In this document: one piece after another, positions 18,072 through 27,302 of the stretch | Layout: each line of letters starts with the position of its first letter | Numbering within the stretch: the first letter of the stretch is position 1 | NCBI GenBank assembly: GCA_029972225.1 | Contig: CP124756.1 | Location: forward strand, 1,594,001 to 1,658,000 | Reading direction: 5' to 3' | DNA: 64,000 nucleotides | Origin: Candidatus Thiothrix putei | GTDB taxonomy: Bacteria; Pseudomonadota; Gammaproteobacteria; Thiotrichales; Thiotrichaceae | Notes under the pieces: model-generated | Told to the model about the DNA's origin: nothing | The model's database searches: none | What the model saw: only the letters and a program-made list of their open reading frames with translations | Translations under genes and position numbers: made by a program

Positions 18072-18833
18072 TTACAGATTTAATAACCCTAATGCACTGA
18101 CGATGACTAAGCCCCCTCCAATCCAACGTTTGAACAGCGCGTCATTCTGGGTAATAGCGTTATGGGCTTTCAAACCCAATACATGCCCAATGGCAGCGAC
18201 CGGAATTAATAGCAGGGCCGCCATCACGTTCATGTCGACGGATAAAGCAAGAAAAGTGCTCATTTTAATGCTGACCAGCACAAACCACAGCACAAACAAG
18301 GTATCACGTAACTGTTCTTTGGCAACATGGCGCATGTAGACCGCGACCATCAACGGTGCGCCTGTCAATGATGTGCCTGCCACATACCCCCCCAGTATCA
18401 ATAGGAGTTTGTCTCCCCAATCCTGATGACTTTCAATCGTGCGGTTCAACATCCAGATAAAGCCATAGAGCAAGCTGACTGAATAAATAAACACATTCAG
18501 CCACAAGGTAGGCAGACTGACCAAACCGAAAACCCCGATGATCGCTGGCGGGATGATGTAGAGTGACGATTGCCGTAGGTAAGCCCAATCCACATTATGC
18601 AGACGTTGGCTCAGGGTGAGGCCGGAAAAGAACAACAGATGCGTGCCAATGATCGGTAGCCACAACAAGGGATCCGGGTTAATAAATAACATCAGCGGCA
18701 ACCCCAAAGCGGCTCCGCCAAACCCTAAACCGGTACGTACAAAACCTGCCCACACAAAGAGCAGGCACACAAGCAAGGTTTGGGAAACACTAAAATCCAG
18801 CAGCATAATGAACGTCGCCGTAAAAAAGCGCAT
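18072..18833 (-). CDS. TauE/SafE-family membrane transporter
   Basis: A 253-residue inner-membrane protein with seven or eight predicted helices, of the sulphite exporter TauE/SafE family (formerly DUF81). Family features are the N-terminal GFVRTGLGFGGAALGLPLML and the internal repeat near GGYVAGTSLTGAPLMVAVYM. These proteins export sulphite, sulphoacetate or other organosulphur anions, which would fit a sulphur-oxidising organism, but the substrate is not readable. Start could be 18833 or the ATG at 18806. Confidence 0.88.
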   Translation of the reverse strand: MRFFTATFIMLLDFSVSQTLLVCLLFVWAGFVRTGLGFGGAALGLPLMLFINPDPLLWLPIIGTHLLFFSGLTLSQRLHNVDWAYLRQSSLYIIPPAIIGVFGLVSLPTLWLNVFIYSVSLLYGFIWMLNRTIESHQDWGDKLLLILGGYVAGTSLTGAPLMVAVYMRHVAKEQLRDTLFVLWFVLVSIKMSTFLALSVDMNVMAALLLIPVAAIGHVLGLKAHNAITQNDALFKRWIGGGLVIVSALGLLNL

Positions 18834-18848
18834 TCTAGCAAATTGTGG

Positions 18849-19628
18849 TTATGGTGTACTTGCCAGTAAGCTTTTCAGCAGCCATGCCGGTGGTGGAATC
18901 TCACTGATGGGTTGGAAAATGCCATCAAGTTTGGCTGGCATCGCGGGTATCTTCCGTGCTTCGCTCCAGTTTCTGCCCCAGTCATTGCTGGTGTATTGAT
19001 ACCACTGCTTCTTCTCACCGTTACCGGCAGGCACATAGGCGGCGGTAATAAGTGAGCCACGCCCTTGCGTATCCATATTGAAATCATGCAGGCCGGGGTA
19101 ACGGTTATTCCAGTCGGGGCGGTTTAACTCAGCGGGGAAATGCACAGCGGTACAACCAAACTCACTCAATTGATTTTTGCCATACAGAAGCATGTAATCA
19201 TTGCCCAGTCCTTCACGCCCCCAAGTGGCAAACAGCATCAAGCGATTAAAAGCTGGTGTGCTATAGGCCGACAGTACGGCACTTCCATCCGCAATCGGGT
19301 AAGCACGCCATGTGTTTTGGGATTTCGCAAATAAAATAGCCCCTGATTCTGCTGGGTTTTGCCCTAATAACAGTGGCAGGGATACACCGTTTAAAGCATA
19401 GCCATGCAGTGCCTTATTTTTTATAAGTGAATCTATAAAAGCGCGGCTGACCTGATTTGCCTGGCCGCATTGCCAGCCCGGTTGCCATAAAGAAGTGAAT
19501 CCATTAGCAGCGTTGACAGGCGGTGCAACAGCCAAGGCGGTCTCAGCAGCACAGCCACTGACGGGTGACAGGCTGGCAATAAGCAGCAACCCAGCGGCTA
19601 TGTTGTACGGTTTGGTTTGCATAATCAT
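18849..19628 (-). CDS. Putative lipoprotein with a sialidase-type Asp-box
   Basis: A 259-residue protein with an N-terminal signal peptide ending in a lipobox-like VSGC. Near residue 220, TSNDWGRNWSEARKI fits the Asp-box S-x-D-x-G-x-x-W found on beta-propeller sialidases and related exo-proteins. Only one clear box is visible, so the fold is uncertain and no enzyme activity is claimed. The start may be 19628 or the second Met at 19622. It lies alone between a transporter gene and an ABC ATPase gene. Confidence 0.6.
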   Translation of the reverse strand: MIMQTKPYNIAAGLLLIASLSPVSGCAAETALAVAPPVNAANGFTSLWQPGWQCGQANQVSRAFIDSLIKNKALHGYALNGVSLPLLLGQNPAESGAILFAKSQNTWRAYPIADGSAVLSAYSTPAFNRLMLFATWGREGLGNDYMLLYGKNQLSEFGCTAVHFPAELNRPDWNNRYPGLHDFNMDTQGRGSLITAAYVPAGNGEKKQWYQYTSNDWGRNWSEARKIPAMPAKLDGIFQPISEIPPPAWLLKSLLASTP

Positions 19629-19686
19629 TCCCCTTTTTACCCCTGATCCTAGTCTAGTCTCTCAGACTACCAGAATAAAGAAATGT

Positions 19687-20466
19687 TCAGTGTCGGGATG
19701 CGAGGAGTAATTCGCGGGTATAAACGTGTTGCGGTTGTTGGAATAGCTTGTTTACGGTGTCAATTTCCAGGATTTGACCATGACGCATGACTGCTATCCG
19801 GTCACACAGGCCACCCGCAAGTGGCAGGTCATGGGTAATCAAGATAATTGCCATGTTTCGCACCGCCCGGATGTCACGTAGTAATGCTAAAATTTCAGAT
19901 TGTACGGTCACATCCAATGCGGTGGTTGGTTCGTCCGCAATGAGTAATTCTGGTTCACACAGCAAGGCCATGGCAATCATCACCCGTTGACGCATTCCGC
20001 CAGACAGTTCGTAAGGGTAACTTTGCAAACGGCGGCTGGCATCAGGAATCCGTACTTGTTCCAGCAGGGTAAGCGCTTGTTGGCGTGCAGCTTTGGCTGC
20101 CATGCCTTGGTGCACTTCGAGCACTTCGGTGAGTTGTCGCCCAATGGTTAGCAAGGGGTTGAGTGCGGTCATCGGGTCTTGGAAAATCATCGCCATGCGT
20201 TTACCCCGGTATTGGTTCAGCAAGCGTGGCGGTTGATTTAATAATTCTGTGCCTGCAAATTGTACGTGCCCGCTGGCTTGTGCATTACGCGGCAATAAGC
20301 CCATAACTGCATGGAATAATTGGCTTTTACCTGCACCGGATTCGCCGACGACTGCGAGTGTTTCTCCGGCAGCCAAGTGCAAATCTACACCACACACAGC
20401 TTCTACTACGTTTTCGGGGGTATTGAAACGTACCTGCAAGTTTTGGATGGATAATAGAGGTTTCAC
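19687..20466 (-). CDS. ABC transporter ATP-binding protein, dipeptide/oligopeptide (DppD/OppD-like)
   Basis: A 259-residue ATPase. Walker [20 protein letters not shown] signature [15 protein letters not shown], Walker [15 protein letters not shown] and the H-loop [10 protein letters not shown] are all intact. The sequence is of the peptide/nickel importer class. It stops before the C-terminal oligopeptide-binding extension usual in OppD/DppD, and no permease, binding protein or partner ATPase gene is adjacent. It may serve permeases encoded elsewhere. Confidence 0.88.
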   Translation of the reverse strand: MKPLLSIQNLQVRFNTPENVVEAVCGVDLHLAAGETLAVVGESGAGKSQLFHAVMGLLPRNAQASGHVQFAGTELLNQPPRLLNQYRGKRMAMIFQDPMTALNPLLTIGRQLTEVLEVHQGMAAKAARQQALTLLEQVRIPDASRRLQSYPYELSGGMRQRVMIAMALLCEPELLIADEPTTALDVTVQSEILALLRDIRAVRNMAIILITHDLPLAGGLCDRIAVMRHGQILEIDTVNKLFQQPQHVYTRELLLASRH

Positions 20467-20525
20467 GGATGCTTGGTTTCCTCTAGGCTATAATCAAAGC
20501 ATCATAACCTGTAGGCAGTAACAAA

Positions 20526-21137
20526 ATGAACCCTAATCATCGAGACGGCATGTTGGGTGGGTTGCTCAATGTCCGCCAGGAAGCTATTTCCGGCGCAGCA
20601 GAACCTGCTTTAAAACGTTTGACAGAAGCAGCCAGTGGTGATGTGAAAGAGATTGCTGCTTCACAGATTGAATTGCTGTCACGTTTTTACGATTTATCCT
20701 TGTCACAGGCGGGGCGCAGTTTTCGCTGGGCATTAATTGCCAGTGTCGTGGGGCTGTTGTTTTTCCTTGCGGCGATTGGTTTTATGTTGAGCCAAAGCAT
20801 GGAAGTGGCGGTGATCAGTGTGATTGGTGGTGCAATGGTGCAGTTCATTGCTGGGGTTAACTTTTTCTTATACGGCAAAACCTTGTCGCAACTCACGTTA
20901 TTTCAAGGGCGACTTGAAGTGACCCAACGCTTTTTGCTGGCGAATAGTCTGTGCGAAAGTCTGGAGGGCAAAGTGAAACACTATACCCGTGCGCGTCTGA
21001 TTGGTGCGTTGGCAGGTGTGAGTGGTAGTGATGTGACGAAAGATCTGGTGGATGTTGGTGTGGAGCTGGGGCAAAGCCAGCCCACCTTTGAGCCACCGGT
21101 AGAACCTGAACCTCAGGTGGCAGTACAGCCATTGTAA
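20526..21137 (+). CDS. Putative TRADD-N-associated membrane domain protein
   Basis: A 203-residue protein with two adjacent transmembrane helices at about residues 73-120 (FRWALIASVVGLLFFLAAIGFML, then VAVISVIGGAMVQFIAGVNFFLYG), flanked by helical cytosolic segments. The pattern FYDLSLSQAGRSFRWA...YGKTLSQL...F...RFLLAN resembles the membrane domain seen with TRADD-N modules in predicted bacterial conflict systems. This link is from remembered family patterns and needs a profile search. The gene diverges from the ABC ATPase gene and converges with ygfZ. A TATAAT at 20489-20494 could be its -10 box. Confidence 0.6.
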   Translation: MNPNHRDGMLGGLLNVRQEAISGAAEPALKRLTEAASGDVKEIAASQIELLSRFYDLSLSQAGRSFRWALIASVVGLLFFLAAIGFMLSQSMEVAVISVIGGAMVQFIAGVNFFLYGKTLSQLTLFQGRLEVTQRFLLANSLCESLEGKVKHYTRARLIGALAGVSGSDVTKDLVDVGVELGQSQPTFEPPVEPEPQVAVQPL

Positions 21138-21149
21138 AGAAATTGCGTA

Positions 21150-22178
21150 TTACTCGGTTTCCAATGCATAAGGCAATTCCAGCATCTGAATAGCGTATTC
21201 GCCTAAGTGTAAGGGTTTGTGTGCTTCTGCAATTTTCATCACCGCTAATGCCTCCACATAACCATCGGGATTCAGCGTGGCATTCAGGATAGTACCTGCT
21301 TCTGGGTCGGTATCGCTGGAAAAATTTTTGCCAGTCTTTGGGATATTTACACAATGCGGAATACCAATGCGGTACATCTGGCGTTTACTTTTTCCCAGAT
21401 ATTTCAAGCGGGCAACGATTTCCTGACCGGGGAAGCAGCCTTTAGTAAAGCTAACACCATTAATTAAATGCATATTCAGCATTTGTGGAACCCACGCTTC
21501 TGAGCTGGCTTGCGTGACCATCGGTACGCCCGACATGACGTTAAAATATTCCCAACTGCTGCGTCCGACACAGGCAGCGTTGACGTTAAGGCGTTCCCAC
21601 AGTTTTTTGGTATCGTCCAATTCGCCCAAGATTTTGAAGCGAGGAATCGGTGCAGGTTGGCGCATAATGGTTAAGCCATTGATCTGCAAAGTATCATAAG
21701 CATTGGCTGGTGCTTTGCCGAGAATTTCTTGTAGGCGTACATCACCATCCGGTGCGGCGAAACCGAAATGTACTAAGCTGGCACTGGCATCTTCCAGTGC
21801 AACTTTGGAGCGCATGACATACATGCGTAAACGTTTGAGGATGGGTTCCAGCAGATCCCGTGACACACTGAGGTAGTAAACCCCTTGGCGTTTGGTAATG
21901 AAAAATGTCGCCAGTGCGCGACCTTTCGGGGTGCAATAAGCACTCAGTTGGGACTGTGTATCGGTGACTTGCTTAATGTCGTTAGTTAACTGACCTTGTA
22001 GGAAGGTAGTAGCATCTTCACCGCTGACACTGATCAGGCCAAAATGCGATAAATCACATAGAATAGCGCCTTGAGGTGGGATACGGCGTTCACGTTCGGG
22101 GTTGCCAAAAGACACGAGTGAGTCACCGCTGAATTCTGCGCCGTGATCAATAAGAAAAGTTTTCCATTCTGTTTTCAT
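21150..22178 (-). CDS. ygfZ: Folate-binding protein YgfZ
   Basis: A 342-residue tetrahydrofolate-binding protein of the GcvT superfamily that helps assembly and repair of iron-sulphur enzymes. The signature K-G-C-[YF]-x-G-Q-E is present as TKGCFPGQEIVAR near residue 240. N-terminal features such as DLSHFGLISVSGEDATTFLQGQ match the family. It is read leftward and is separated from ppiC by a 75-base gap containing a palindrome. Confidence 0.94.
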   Translation of the reverse strand: MKTEWKTFLIDHGAEFSGDSLVSFGNPERERRIPPQGAILCDLSHFGLISVSGEDATTFLQGQLTNDIKQVTDTQSQLSAYCTPKGRALATFFITKRQGVYYLSVSRDLLEPILKRLRMYVMRSKVALEDASASLVHFGFAAPDGDVRLQEILGKAPANAYDTLQINGLTIMRQPAPIPRFKILGELDDTKKLWERLNVNAACVGRSSWEYFNVMSGVPMVTQASSEAWVPQMLNMHLINGVSFTKGCFPGQEIVARLKYLGKSKRQMYRIGIPHCVNIPKTGKNFSSDTDPEAGTILNATLNPDGYVEALAVMKIAEAHKPLHLGEYAIQMLELPYALETE

Positions 22179-22216
22179 GACGACTCCTTTAATTGGTATG
22201 GCGTATTCTCTTGTTC

Positions 22217-22236
22217 CTCCCCTGATAAGGGGAGGT
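22217..22236. repeat. 20-bp perfect palindrome between ppiC and ygfZ
   Basis: CCTCCCCT-GATA-AGGGGAGG forms an 8-bp GC-rich stem with a 4-base loop, downstream of the ppiC stop on the minus strand. No T-run follows, so it is more like a dispersed repeat of the CCTCCCC/GGGGAGG type than a simple terminator. The short AGGAGGA direct repeat beside it is consistent with that. Confidence 0.6.
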
Positions 22237-22253
22237 TAGGAGGAGTTTTCTGC

Positions 22254-23123
22254 TTATTTCTTTTCTTCTGGCTTAGCTTCAGTCGGTTTGTCTTCTGCTT
22301 TAGGTGCATCTGCTGCGGGTTTAGTTTCCGGTAGCATTACCTTGATGTCTGCTTTGGCTTTCAGCTCATCCATATAGGCCAGCATCTTTTTCTGCTGGTA
22401 TTCACGTTCCAGTTGTGGTTTCAGGGTGTCGAATTCCGGTGGTTTTACGTCACGACGCTCTTCCAGTTTAATGACATGCCAGCCGAATTCAGTTTGTACA
22501 GGTTCTTTAGTAATCGTACCGGGTTCCATTTTAGCAACAGCATCGGCAAAGGGTTTAACCATGGTGCTGGGTTTGAACCAACCTAAGTCGCCACCTTGGT
22601 TGGCTGAAGGACCATCAGATGATTTTTTGGCTAAGTCTGCAAAATCAACCTTGTTTTCCAGTTCCTTGATAATGCTTTGCGCTTCTTCTTTGGTTTTCAT
22701 CAGGATATGGCGGGCTTTGTATTCCAGCTTTTCACCGCTTGTACGTTCTTCATACGCTTTTTTCAGCTCATCGTCGCTAGGCTTGAAGGAAGCTGCTTTT
22801 TCCTGTGTCCAGGTGTTGAGTACCAGACGGTCAGTCGCATCCTTGATCTTGTCCTTGATTTCCTGACGTTCAGCCAGCCCGGCTTTATTGGCTTCTTGAC
22901 GGGCTAATTCGGTGATAATTAAGTCGTCGATAATGGCTTTGGTGTCAACTTGCGCCCCTGGCATTCCACCGACCATGCCGACTACGGTATCCAGCGTTTC
23001 TTGGGTGATGTCAGTGCCATTGACCGTTGCGACGACTTTTTGGTCATCCGCATACAGGTTTGTCGCCATCAGTGTTAAGCCAACCAGCCCGGTTGCAATC
23101 ATTTTATTAGTGTTAAAACGCAT
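22254..23123 (-). CDS. Periplasmic parvulin-type peptidyl-prolyl isomerase
   Basis: A 289-residue exported foldase. The N-terminus has a signal peptide (TGLVGLTLMATNLYADD, cleavage probably after YA). A SurA/PrsA-like helical N-domain precedes one parvulin domain at about residues 135-235, with ARHILMKTKEEA, GGDLGWFKPSTM and EFGWHVIKLEERR. The last ~20 residues are a Lys/Glu/Pro/Ala tail. Such proteins catalyse cis-trans proline isomerisation and chaperone outer-membrane proteins. It heads a leftward group behind yciI and yciB, a common gammaproteobacterial arrangement. Confidence 0.93.
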   Translation of the reverse strand: MRFNTNKMIATGLVGLTLMATNLYADDQKVVATVNGTDITQETLDTVVGMVGGMPGAQVDTKAIIDDLIITELARQEANKAGLAERQEIKDKIKDATDRLVLNTWTQEKAASFKPSDDELKKAYEERTSGEKLEYKARHILMKTKEEAQSIIKELENKVDFADLAKKSSDGPSANQGGDLGWFKPSTMVKPFADAVAKMEPGTITKEPVQTEFGWHVIKLEERRDVKPPEFDTLKPQLEREYQQKKMLAYMDELKAKADIKVMLPETKPAADAPKAEDKPTEAKPEEKK

Positions 23124-23151
23124 GGTGAGTGTTGTCCTCTATCGTCGTTGT

Positions 23152-23451
23152 TTAAGGTAAAACTTTTTTGAAGGGTTTCACAGTGACACGTTGGTAAACA
23201 CCGGCTGCCCGGTAAGGGTCAGCATCTGCCCAACATTGTGCTGCTTCTAGTGAGTCAAATTCAGCAATAATGACGCTGCCGCTGAAGCCCGCTTCGCCCG
23301 GATCATTACTGTCAATCGCAGGATTAGGGCCAGCTAATAGCAAATGACCTGCATCACGCAAGGCATGAAGGCGCTCCAGATGTGCCGGGCGTGCTGCCAG
23401 CCGTTGTGCCAGACTGTTTTCAACATCTTCGCCAATAATGACATATAACAT
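23152..23451 (-). CDS. yciI: YciI family protein
   Basis: A 99-residue ferredoxin-like dimeric protein. The typical start [17 protein letters not shown], then [21 protein letters not shown] and [16 protein letters not shown], matches the YciI/YCII family, which keeps a conserved His-Asp pair but has no settled function. It lies between yciB and ppiC, as in many gammaproteobacteria. Confidence 0.92.
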   Translation of the reverse strand: MLYVIIGEDVENSLAQRLAARPAHLERLHALRDAGHLLLAGPNPAIDSNDPGEAGFSGSVIIAEFDSLEAAQCWADADPYRAAGVYQRVTVKPFKKVLP

Positions 23452-23482
23452 AGCAAGGGTGTCCTTAACATTTGGTAACTAT

Positions 23483-24109
23483 TTAGGGGGTGTTTTCAGC
23501 GGTTTCAATCGCGTGTTTTTGCAGGTAGAACACTTGTGCAATGATAAAGGCAAAGGTTAAACCGAGTACGCCAAACAGTTTGAAGTCTACCCAAATTTCT
23601 TCGCTGAAAGCATAGGCTACGATTAAATTCAGTACGCCAATGAATACAAAAAAGCCTACCCACATGAGATTAGTGGTTTGCCAAATCTTGGGTGGTACTT
23701 GCAAAGCGCTTGACATCATGCGTTCTGTCAGCGTTTTACGTGCTCCAACGTATTGACTGATCAAGAAAGCTAAGGCAAAGCCCCAGTTGATAATGCTGAC
23801 TTTCCACTTGATAAAAATAGGGTCTTTCAGGAAGAGGGTGAGTGTACCAAAGACGATGAGGATGGCTAAGGTGATCAGGTGCATCCGTTCAAAGCGACGG
23901 TGCATCGCAAAATACAGGGCATTTTGTAGAATAGTCGCTAAAATGATAACCAGTGTGGCCATTAAGATGGCATCTTTCGGTTCGCTTTGGTTGATCGCCA
24001 TGAGTGGCAACTGATTAGCGGCAGCAATCCACGCTGGCGGCAGCTCGCCGAAGAACTTGTACACCAGAAAGAATAGCGCCACCGGGAAAAAGTCAAACAG
24101 GAACTTCAT
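23483..24109 (-). CDS. yciB: Inner membrane protein YciB / septation protein A
   Basis: A 208-residue protein with about five transmembrane helices (FPVALFFLVYKFFG at the start, LMATLVIILATILQNALYFAM, LNLIVAYAFSEEIWVDFKLFG). YciB/IspZ proteins interact with the elongation and division machinery and affect envelope integrity. Start MKFLFDFFPV is the standard one. It is first in the yciB-yciI-ppiC run and diverges from yciO across 51 bases that must contain both promoters. Confidence 0.94.
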   Translation of the reverse strand: MKFLFDFFPVALFFLVYKFFGELPPAWIAAANQLPLMAINQSEPKDAILMATLVIILATILQNALYFAMHRRFERMHLITLAILIVFGTLTLFLKDPIFIKWKVSIINWGFALAFLISQYVGARKTLTERMMSSALQVPPKIWQTTNLMWVGFFVFIGVLNLIVAYAFSEEIWVDFKLFGVLGLTFAFIIAQVFYLQKHAIETAENTP

Positions 24110-24160
24110 AGGTATTGGTATAATCGGTTAAAGTTAAACATTCTAAACGATAATTGTACA

Positions 24161-24787
24161 ATGAGTCAGTATTTTCAAATTCACCCAGAAAACCCTCAGA
24201 TACGCTTGATTCGTCAGGCAGTGACTATCATCCGTGATGGCGGTGTGGTGGTGTTTCCAACAGATTCCAGTTATGCCATTGGTTGCCATTTGGGTGACAA
24301 GGCGGCAATGGAACGTATTCAACGTATCCGCCGCGTCGACAATAAACATAATTTCACCTTGATTTGCCGCGATTTGTCGGAAATTTCCTTGTATGGTCAA
24401 GTGGATAATATGAATTATCGCTTGATCAAATCGTTGACACCGGGGCCGTACACTTTCATTTTACAGGCGACTCGCGAAGTACCGCGCCGTTTGCAAAATC
24501 CTAAGCGTAAGACGATAGGGGTGCGCATACCGGATCATATTGTCACGCAAACCTTGTTACAGGAACTGAATGAGCCATTAATGTCGAGTACCCTGATTTT
24601 ACCGGGGGATGATTTGCCGATGGTTGATCCTTACCAGATTCGTTTGTCTTTGGAGCATCAAGTGGATTTGATTATTGACGGCGGTTTTTGTGGGCATGAA
24701 CCCACTACGGTAGTGGATTTGATGGAAGCCCGGCCTGTCATACTGCGTGAGGGTAAAGGCAATGTTGACTGGTTGGTGGAGCACTAA
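24161..24787 (+). CDS. yciO: YciO/YrdC/Sua5-type threonylcarbamoyladenylate synthase-like protein
   Basis: A 208-residue protein of the Sua5/YciO/YrdC fold. It has the nucleotide-binding GGVVVFPTDSSYAIGCHL, the KR.R.K-like patch around IQRIRRVDNKHNFTLICRD, and SLTPGPYTFIL. True TsaC enzymes make threonylcarbamoyl-AMP for tRNA t6A37; YciO members are paralogues whose role is less clear. Order yciO, site-2 protease, trpS, scpA, scpB is conserved in related bacteria and is kept here. Confidence 0.9.
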   Translation: MSQYFQIHPENPQIRLIRQAVTIIRDGGVVVFPTDSSYAIGCHLGDKAAMERIQRIRRVDNKHNFTLICRDLSEISLYGQVDNMNYRLIKSLTPGPYTFILQATREVPRRLQNPKRKTIGVRIPDHIVTQTLLQELNEPLMSSTLILPGDDLPMVDPYQIRLSLEHQVDLIIDGGFCGHEPTTVVDLMEARPVILREGKGNVDWLVEH

Positions 24788-24789
24788 GC

Positions 24790-25262
24790 ATGGAAGGAAT
24801 GGATTTAGGTTATGTTATTCGCCTGATTGTGGCGGGGGCAATTCCGGTATTGTTCGCCATTACCCTGCACGAAGTTTACAGCAGCCGCGTCGTGACATGG
24901 CGATTGTAGCGGTTGCAGGGCCTTCTGCGAATTTGCTGATGGCCGTGTTTTGGGTACTCATGATGCCAGTGTTTGCGAGCTTAATACCCGATGCTAATAT
25001 TGCTGACGGGTTTATTACCATGGCGCAAATTGGTTTGGTGTTCAACCTGGTGTTATTGGTACTAAATTTATTACCCATTCCCCCGTTAGATGGTGGGCGG
25101 GTGTTAGCAGGCTTAGTGCCGCGAAATATGGCGGATGTCTTGGATAAGATTGAGCCTTACGGTTTTCCTATTCTGATCGTTTTGCTATTGCTAGGTGTAT
25201 TGGATCAAATTATTGGTCCTATTATTGGTACACTTTACAATCTGCTTACCTCTATTATTTGA
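24790..25262 (+). pseudogene. Site-2 protease family membrane metalloprotease with internal out-of-frame deletion
   Basis: ATG 24790 opens MEGMDLGYVIRLIVAG and reaches FAITLHEV, the first half of the zinc-binding HExxH helix. Then the sequence jumps to YSSRVVTWRL and a stop. In another frame the protein resumes as QQPRRDMAIVAVAGPSANLLMA and continues to the end with the second catalytic motif LPIPPLDGGRVLAG. Roughly 60-70 residues, with the second His of HExxH, appear to be missing between bases 24871 and 24880, and the frame is lost. The intact neighbours yciO and trpS show this is a local deletion. Confidence 0.85.
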
Positions 25263-25278
25263 TCAACAAAGGTTTGAT

Positions 25279-26499
25279 GTGAGTACTACACCTTCGCAAA
25301 ATCAGCGTGTCGTTTCTGGGATGCGCCCGACAGGCTTGTTACATCTGGGGCATTATCACGGTGTCTTGAAAAACTGGGTGGAGATGCAGCTCAATTACGA
25401 GTGTTTCTTTTTTGTGGCGGATTGGCACGCCTTGACCACACATTATGAAACTCCGGGTGGGATTTCTCAGCACGTGGAGGACATGGCGATTGATTGGCTG
25501 GCAGCGGGAATTAGCCCCAGTTCTGCCACGATTTTCACACAATCCCATGTGCCGGAACACGCTGAATTGCACCTATTGCTGTCAATGATTACCCCGCTTG
25601 GCTGGTTAGAGCGTGTGCCGACGTATAAAGATCAGCAAGAAAAGCTCAAGGAACGGGATCTGGCAACCTATGGTTTTCTAGGCTACCCCTTGCTGCAATC
25701 GGCTGACATCCTGATCTACAAAGCGGATCGTGTACCGGTTGGTGAGGATCAGGTTGCCCACATTGAATTGACCCGTGAAGTAGCACGGCGTTTTAACCAT
25801 TTGTATGGGCGTGAGCCAGATTTCGAGCAGAAAGCGGAGCAAGCTGCCAATAAAATGGGCAAGAAACAGGCGAAAATGTACCGTGATTTGCGTCGTCAAT
25901 ACCAAGAACGAGGTGATGCTGAAGCCTTAAATGTGGGGCGTGCGTTGCTGGAATCCCAACAAAACTTGTCATTGGGTGATCGGGAGCGTTTGTTTGGCTA
26001 TTTGGAAGGTTCGGGCAAGATCATTTTGCCAGAGCCGCAAGCGGCCTTGACCAAAGCCTCTAAAATGCCGGGGTTGGATGGTCAGAAAATGTCAAAGTCG
26101 TACAACAATACAATTTCACTGCGTGAATCCCCTGATAGTGTAGAAAAGAAAATTCGCACGATGCCGACTGATCCCGCCCGTGGTCGTCGTACCGATCCCG
26201 GTGATCCGGCGAAATGTCCGGTATGGCAGTTCCATGAAGTTTATTCCGACGAGACGACTAAACAATGGGTTCAAGAAGGCTGTCGCAGTGCTGGTATTGG
26301 TTGTATCGAGTGTAAACAGCCGGTGATTGCTGCGGTACAAGCGGAGTTGGTTCCCATCCAGCGACGAGCGGCTGAGTTTGAACAAGACCGTGGGCGCGTG
26401 CGTGACATTTTACGTGAAGGCTCAGAAGCAGCACGCCAAGTTGCCCGCGAAACCCTTGCGGATGTGATGGAAGCGATGAGTTTCACCCACCATCTCTGA
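25279..26499 (+). CDS. trpS: Tryptophanyl-tRNA synthetase
   Basis: A 406-residue class I synthetase charging tRNA-Trp. The HIGH-like motif is LHLGHYHG, the KMSKS loop is GQKMSKSYNNT, and AHIELTREVARRFN is typical. It is the longer (~400 residue) bacterial type, with the charged insertion around LRRQYQERGDAEALN. The GTG start at 25279 follows AAAGG at 25268-25272; an upstream TTG would run through the end of the broken protease gene. The stop overlaps the scpA ATG. Confidence 0.94.
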   Translation: MSTTPSQNQRVVSGMRPTGLLHLGHYHGVLKNWVEMQLNYECFFFVADWHALTTHYETPGGISQHVEDMAIDWLAAGISPSSATIFTQSHVPEHAELHLLLSMITPLGWLERVPTYKDQQEKLKERDLATYGFLGYPLLQSADILIYKADRVPVGEDQVAHIELTREVARRFNHLYGREPDFEQKAEQAANKMGKKQAKMYRDLRRQYQERGDAEALNVGRALLESQQNLSLGDRERLFGYLEGSGKIILPEPQAALTKASKMPGLDGQKMSKSYNNTISLRESPDSVEKKIRTMPTDPARGRRTDPGDPAKCPVWQFHEVYSDETTKQWVQEGCRSAGIGCIECKQPVIAAVQAELVPIQRRAAEFEQDRGRVRDILREGSEAARQVARETLADVMEAMSFTHHL

Positions 26500-27302
26500 T
26501 GCATGTGATTCAAAAAGAAATGCCTCTGGCGGTGGTGCGTGGTGAGCAAGTCATCACGATGCCAGAGGATTTATACATCCCCCCTGATGCCTTGGAAGTC
26601 TTTTTAGAGGCTTTTGAAGGGCCTTTGGATTTGTTGCTGTATTTGATCCGGCGGCAGCATTTTGATGTCTGTGATATTCCGATTGCACATATTACTGAGC
26701 AATACGTGGCGTATGTCGAGTTGATGAAAGAGTTCAAACTGGATCTTGCGGCAGAGTATTTGCTGATGGCAGCCATGCTGGCGGAAATTAAGTCACGATT
26801 GTTGTTGCCACGTCACACCGAAGTGGAGGAAGAGGACGATCCGCGTGCACAATTAATGCGTCAGTTGCAGGAATATGAGCAATGCAAACAGGCAGCGGCG
26901 GATTTGGATGCTTTGCCACGTTTGGAGCGTGATCATTGCTTAGTGCAAACGGCTGCTGATTTCCCTAAAGCACCACGTCCACTACCAGAGGTTGGTTTGC
27001 GTGAGTTATTGCTAGCTTTTCAAGGTGTATTGAAACGTGCGGATATGTTTAGCCATCATGAAATCCGGCGCGAACATTTGTCGATTCGTGAACGTATGAC
27101 CATGGTGTTGTCTACGGTGCAGCTTCAGCAGTTTGTACCCTTTGAGAACTTGTTCCGGTTGGCGGAGGGGCGACGTGGGGTAGTCGTGACCTTAATGGCG
27201 GTATTAGAGTTGCTTAAGGCACACTTGATTGATGTGACGCAGGGAGATGAAGCTTATGCGCCATTGTATATTCGTGCCGCTGTTGCTTCGCTGGAGGATT
27301 AA
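26499..27302 (+). CDS. scpA: Segregation and condensation protein A
   Basis: A 267-residue kleisin subunit of the SMC-ScpAB condensin that organises replicated chromosomes. The N-terminal FEGPLDLLLYLIRRQHFDV and the EYLLMAAMLAEIKSRLLLP segment are family hallmarks, with a winged-helix C-terminus that binds the SMC head. It starts at the trpS stop and ends directly before the scpB ATG, so translation is coupled. An in-frame ATG at 26520 is a possible alternative start. Confidence 0.95.
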   Translation: MHVIQKEMPLAVVRGEQVITMPEDLYIPPDALEVFLEAFEGPLDLLLYLIRRQHFDVCDIPIAHITEQYVAYVELMKEFKLDLAAEYLLMAAMLAEIKSRLLLPRHTEVEEEDDPRAQLMRQLQEYEQCKQAAADLDALPRLERDHCLVQTAADFPKAPRPLPEVGLRELLLAFQGVLKRADMFSHHEIRREHLSIRERMTMVLSTVQLQQFVPFENLFRLAEGRRGVVVTLMAVLELLKAHLIDVTQGDEAYAPLYIRAAVASLED

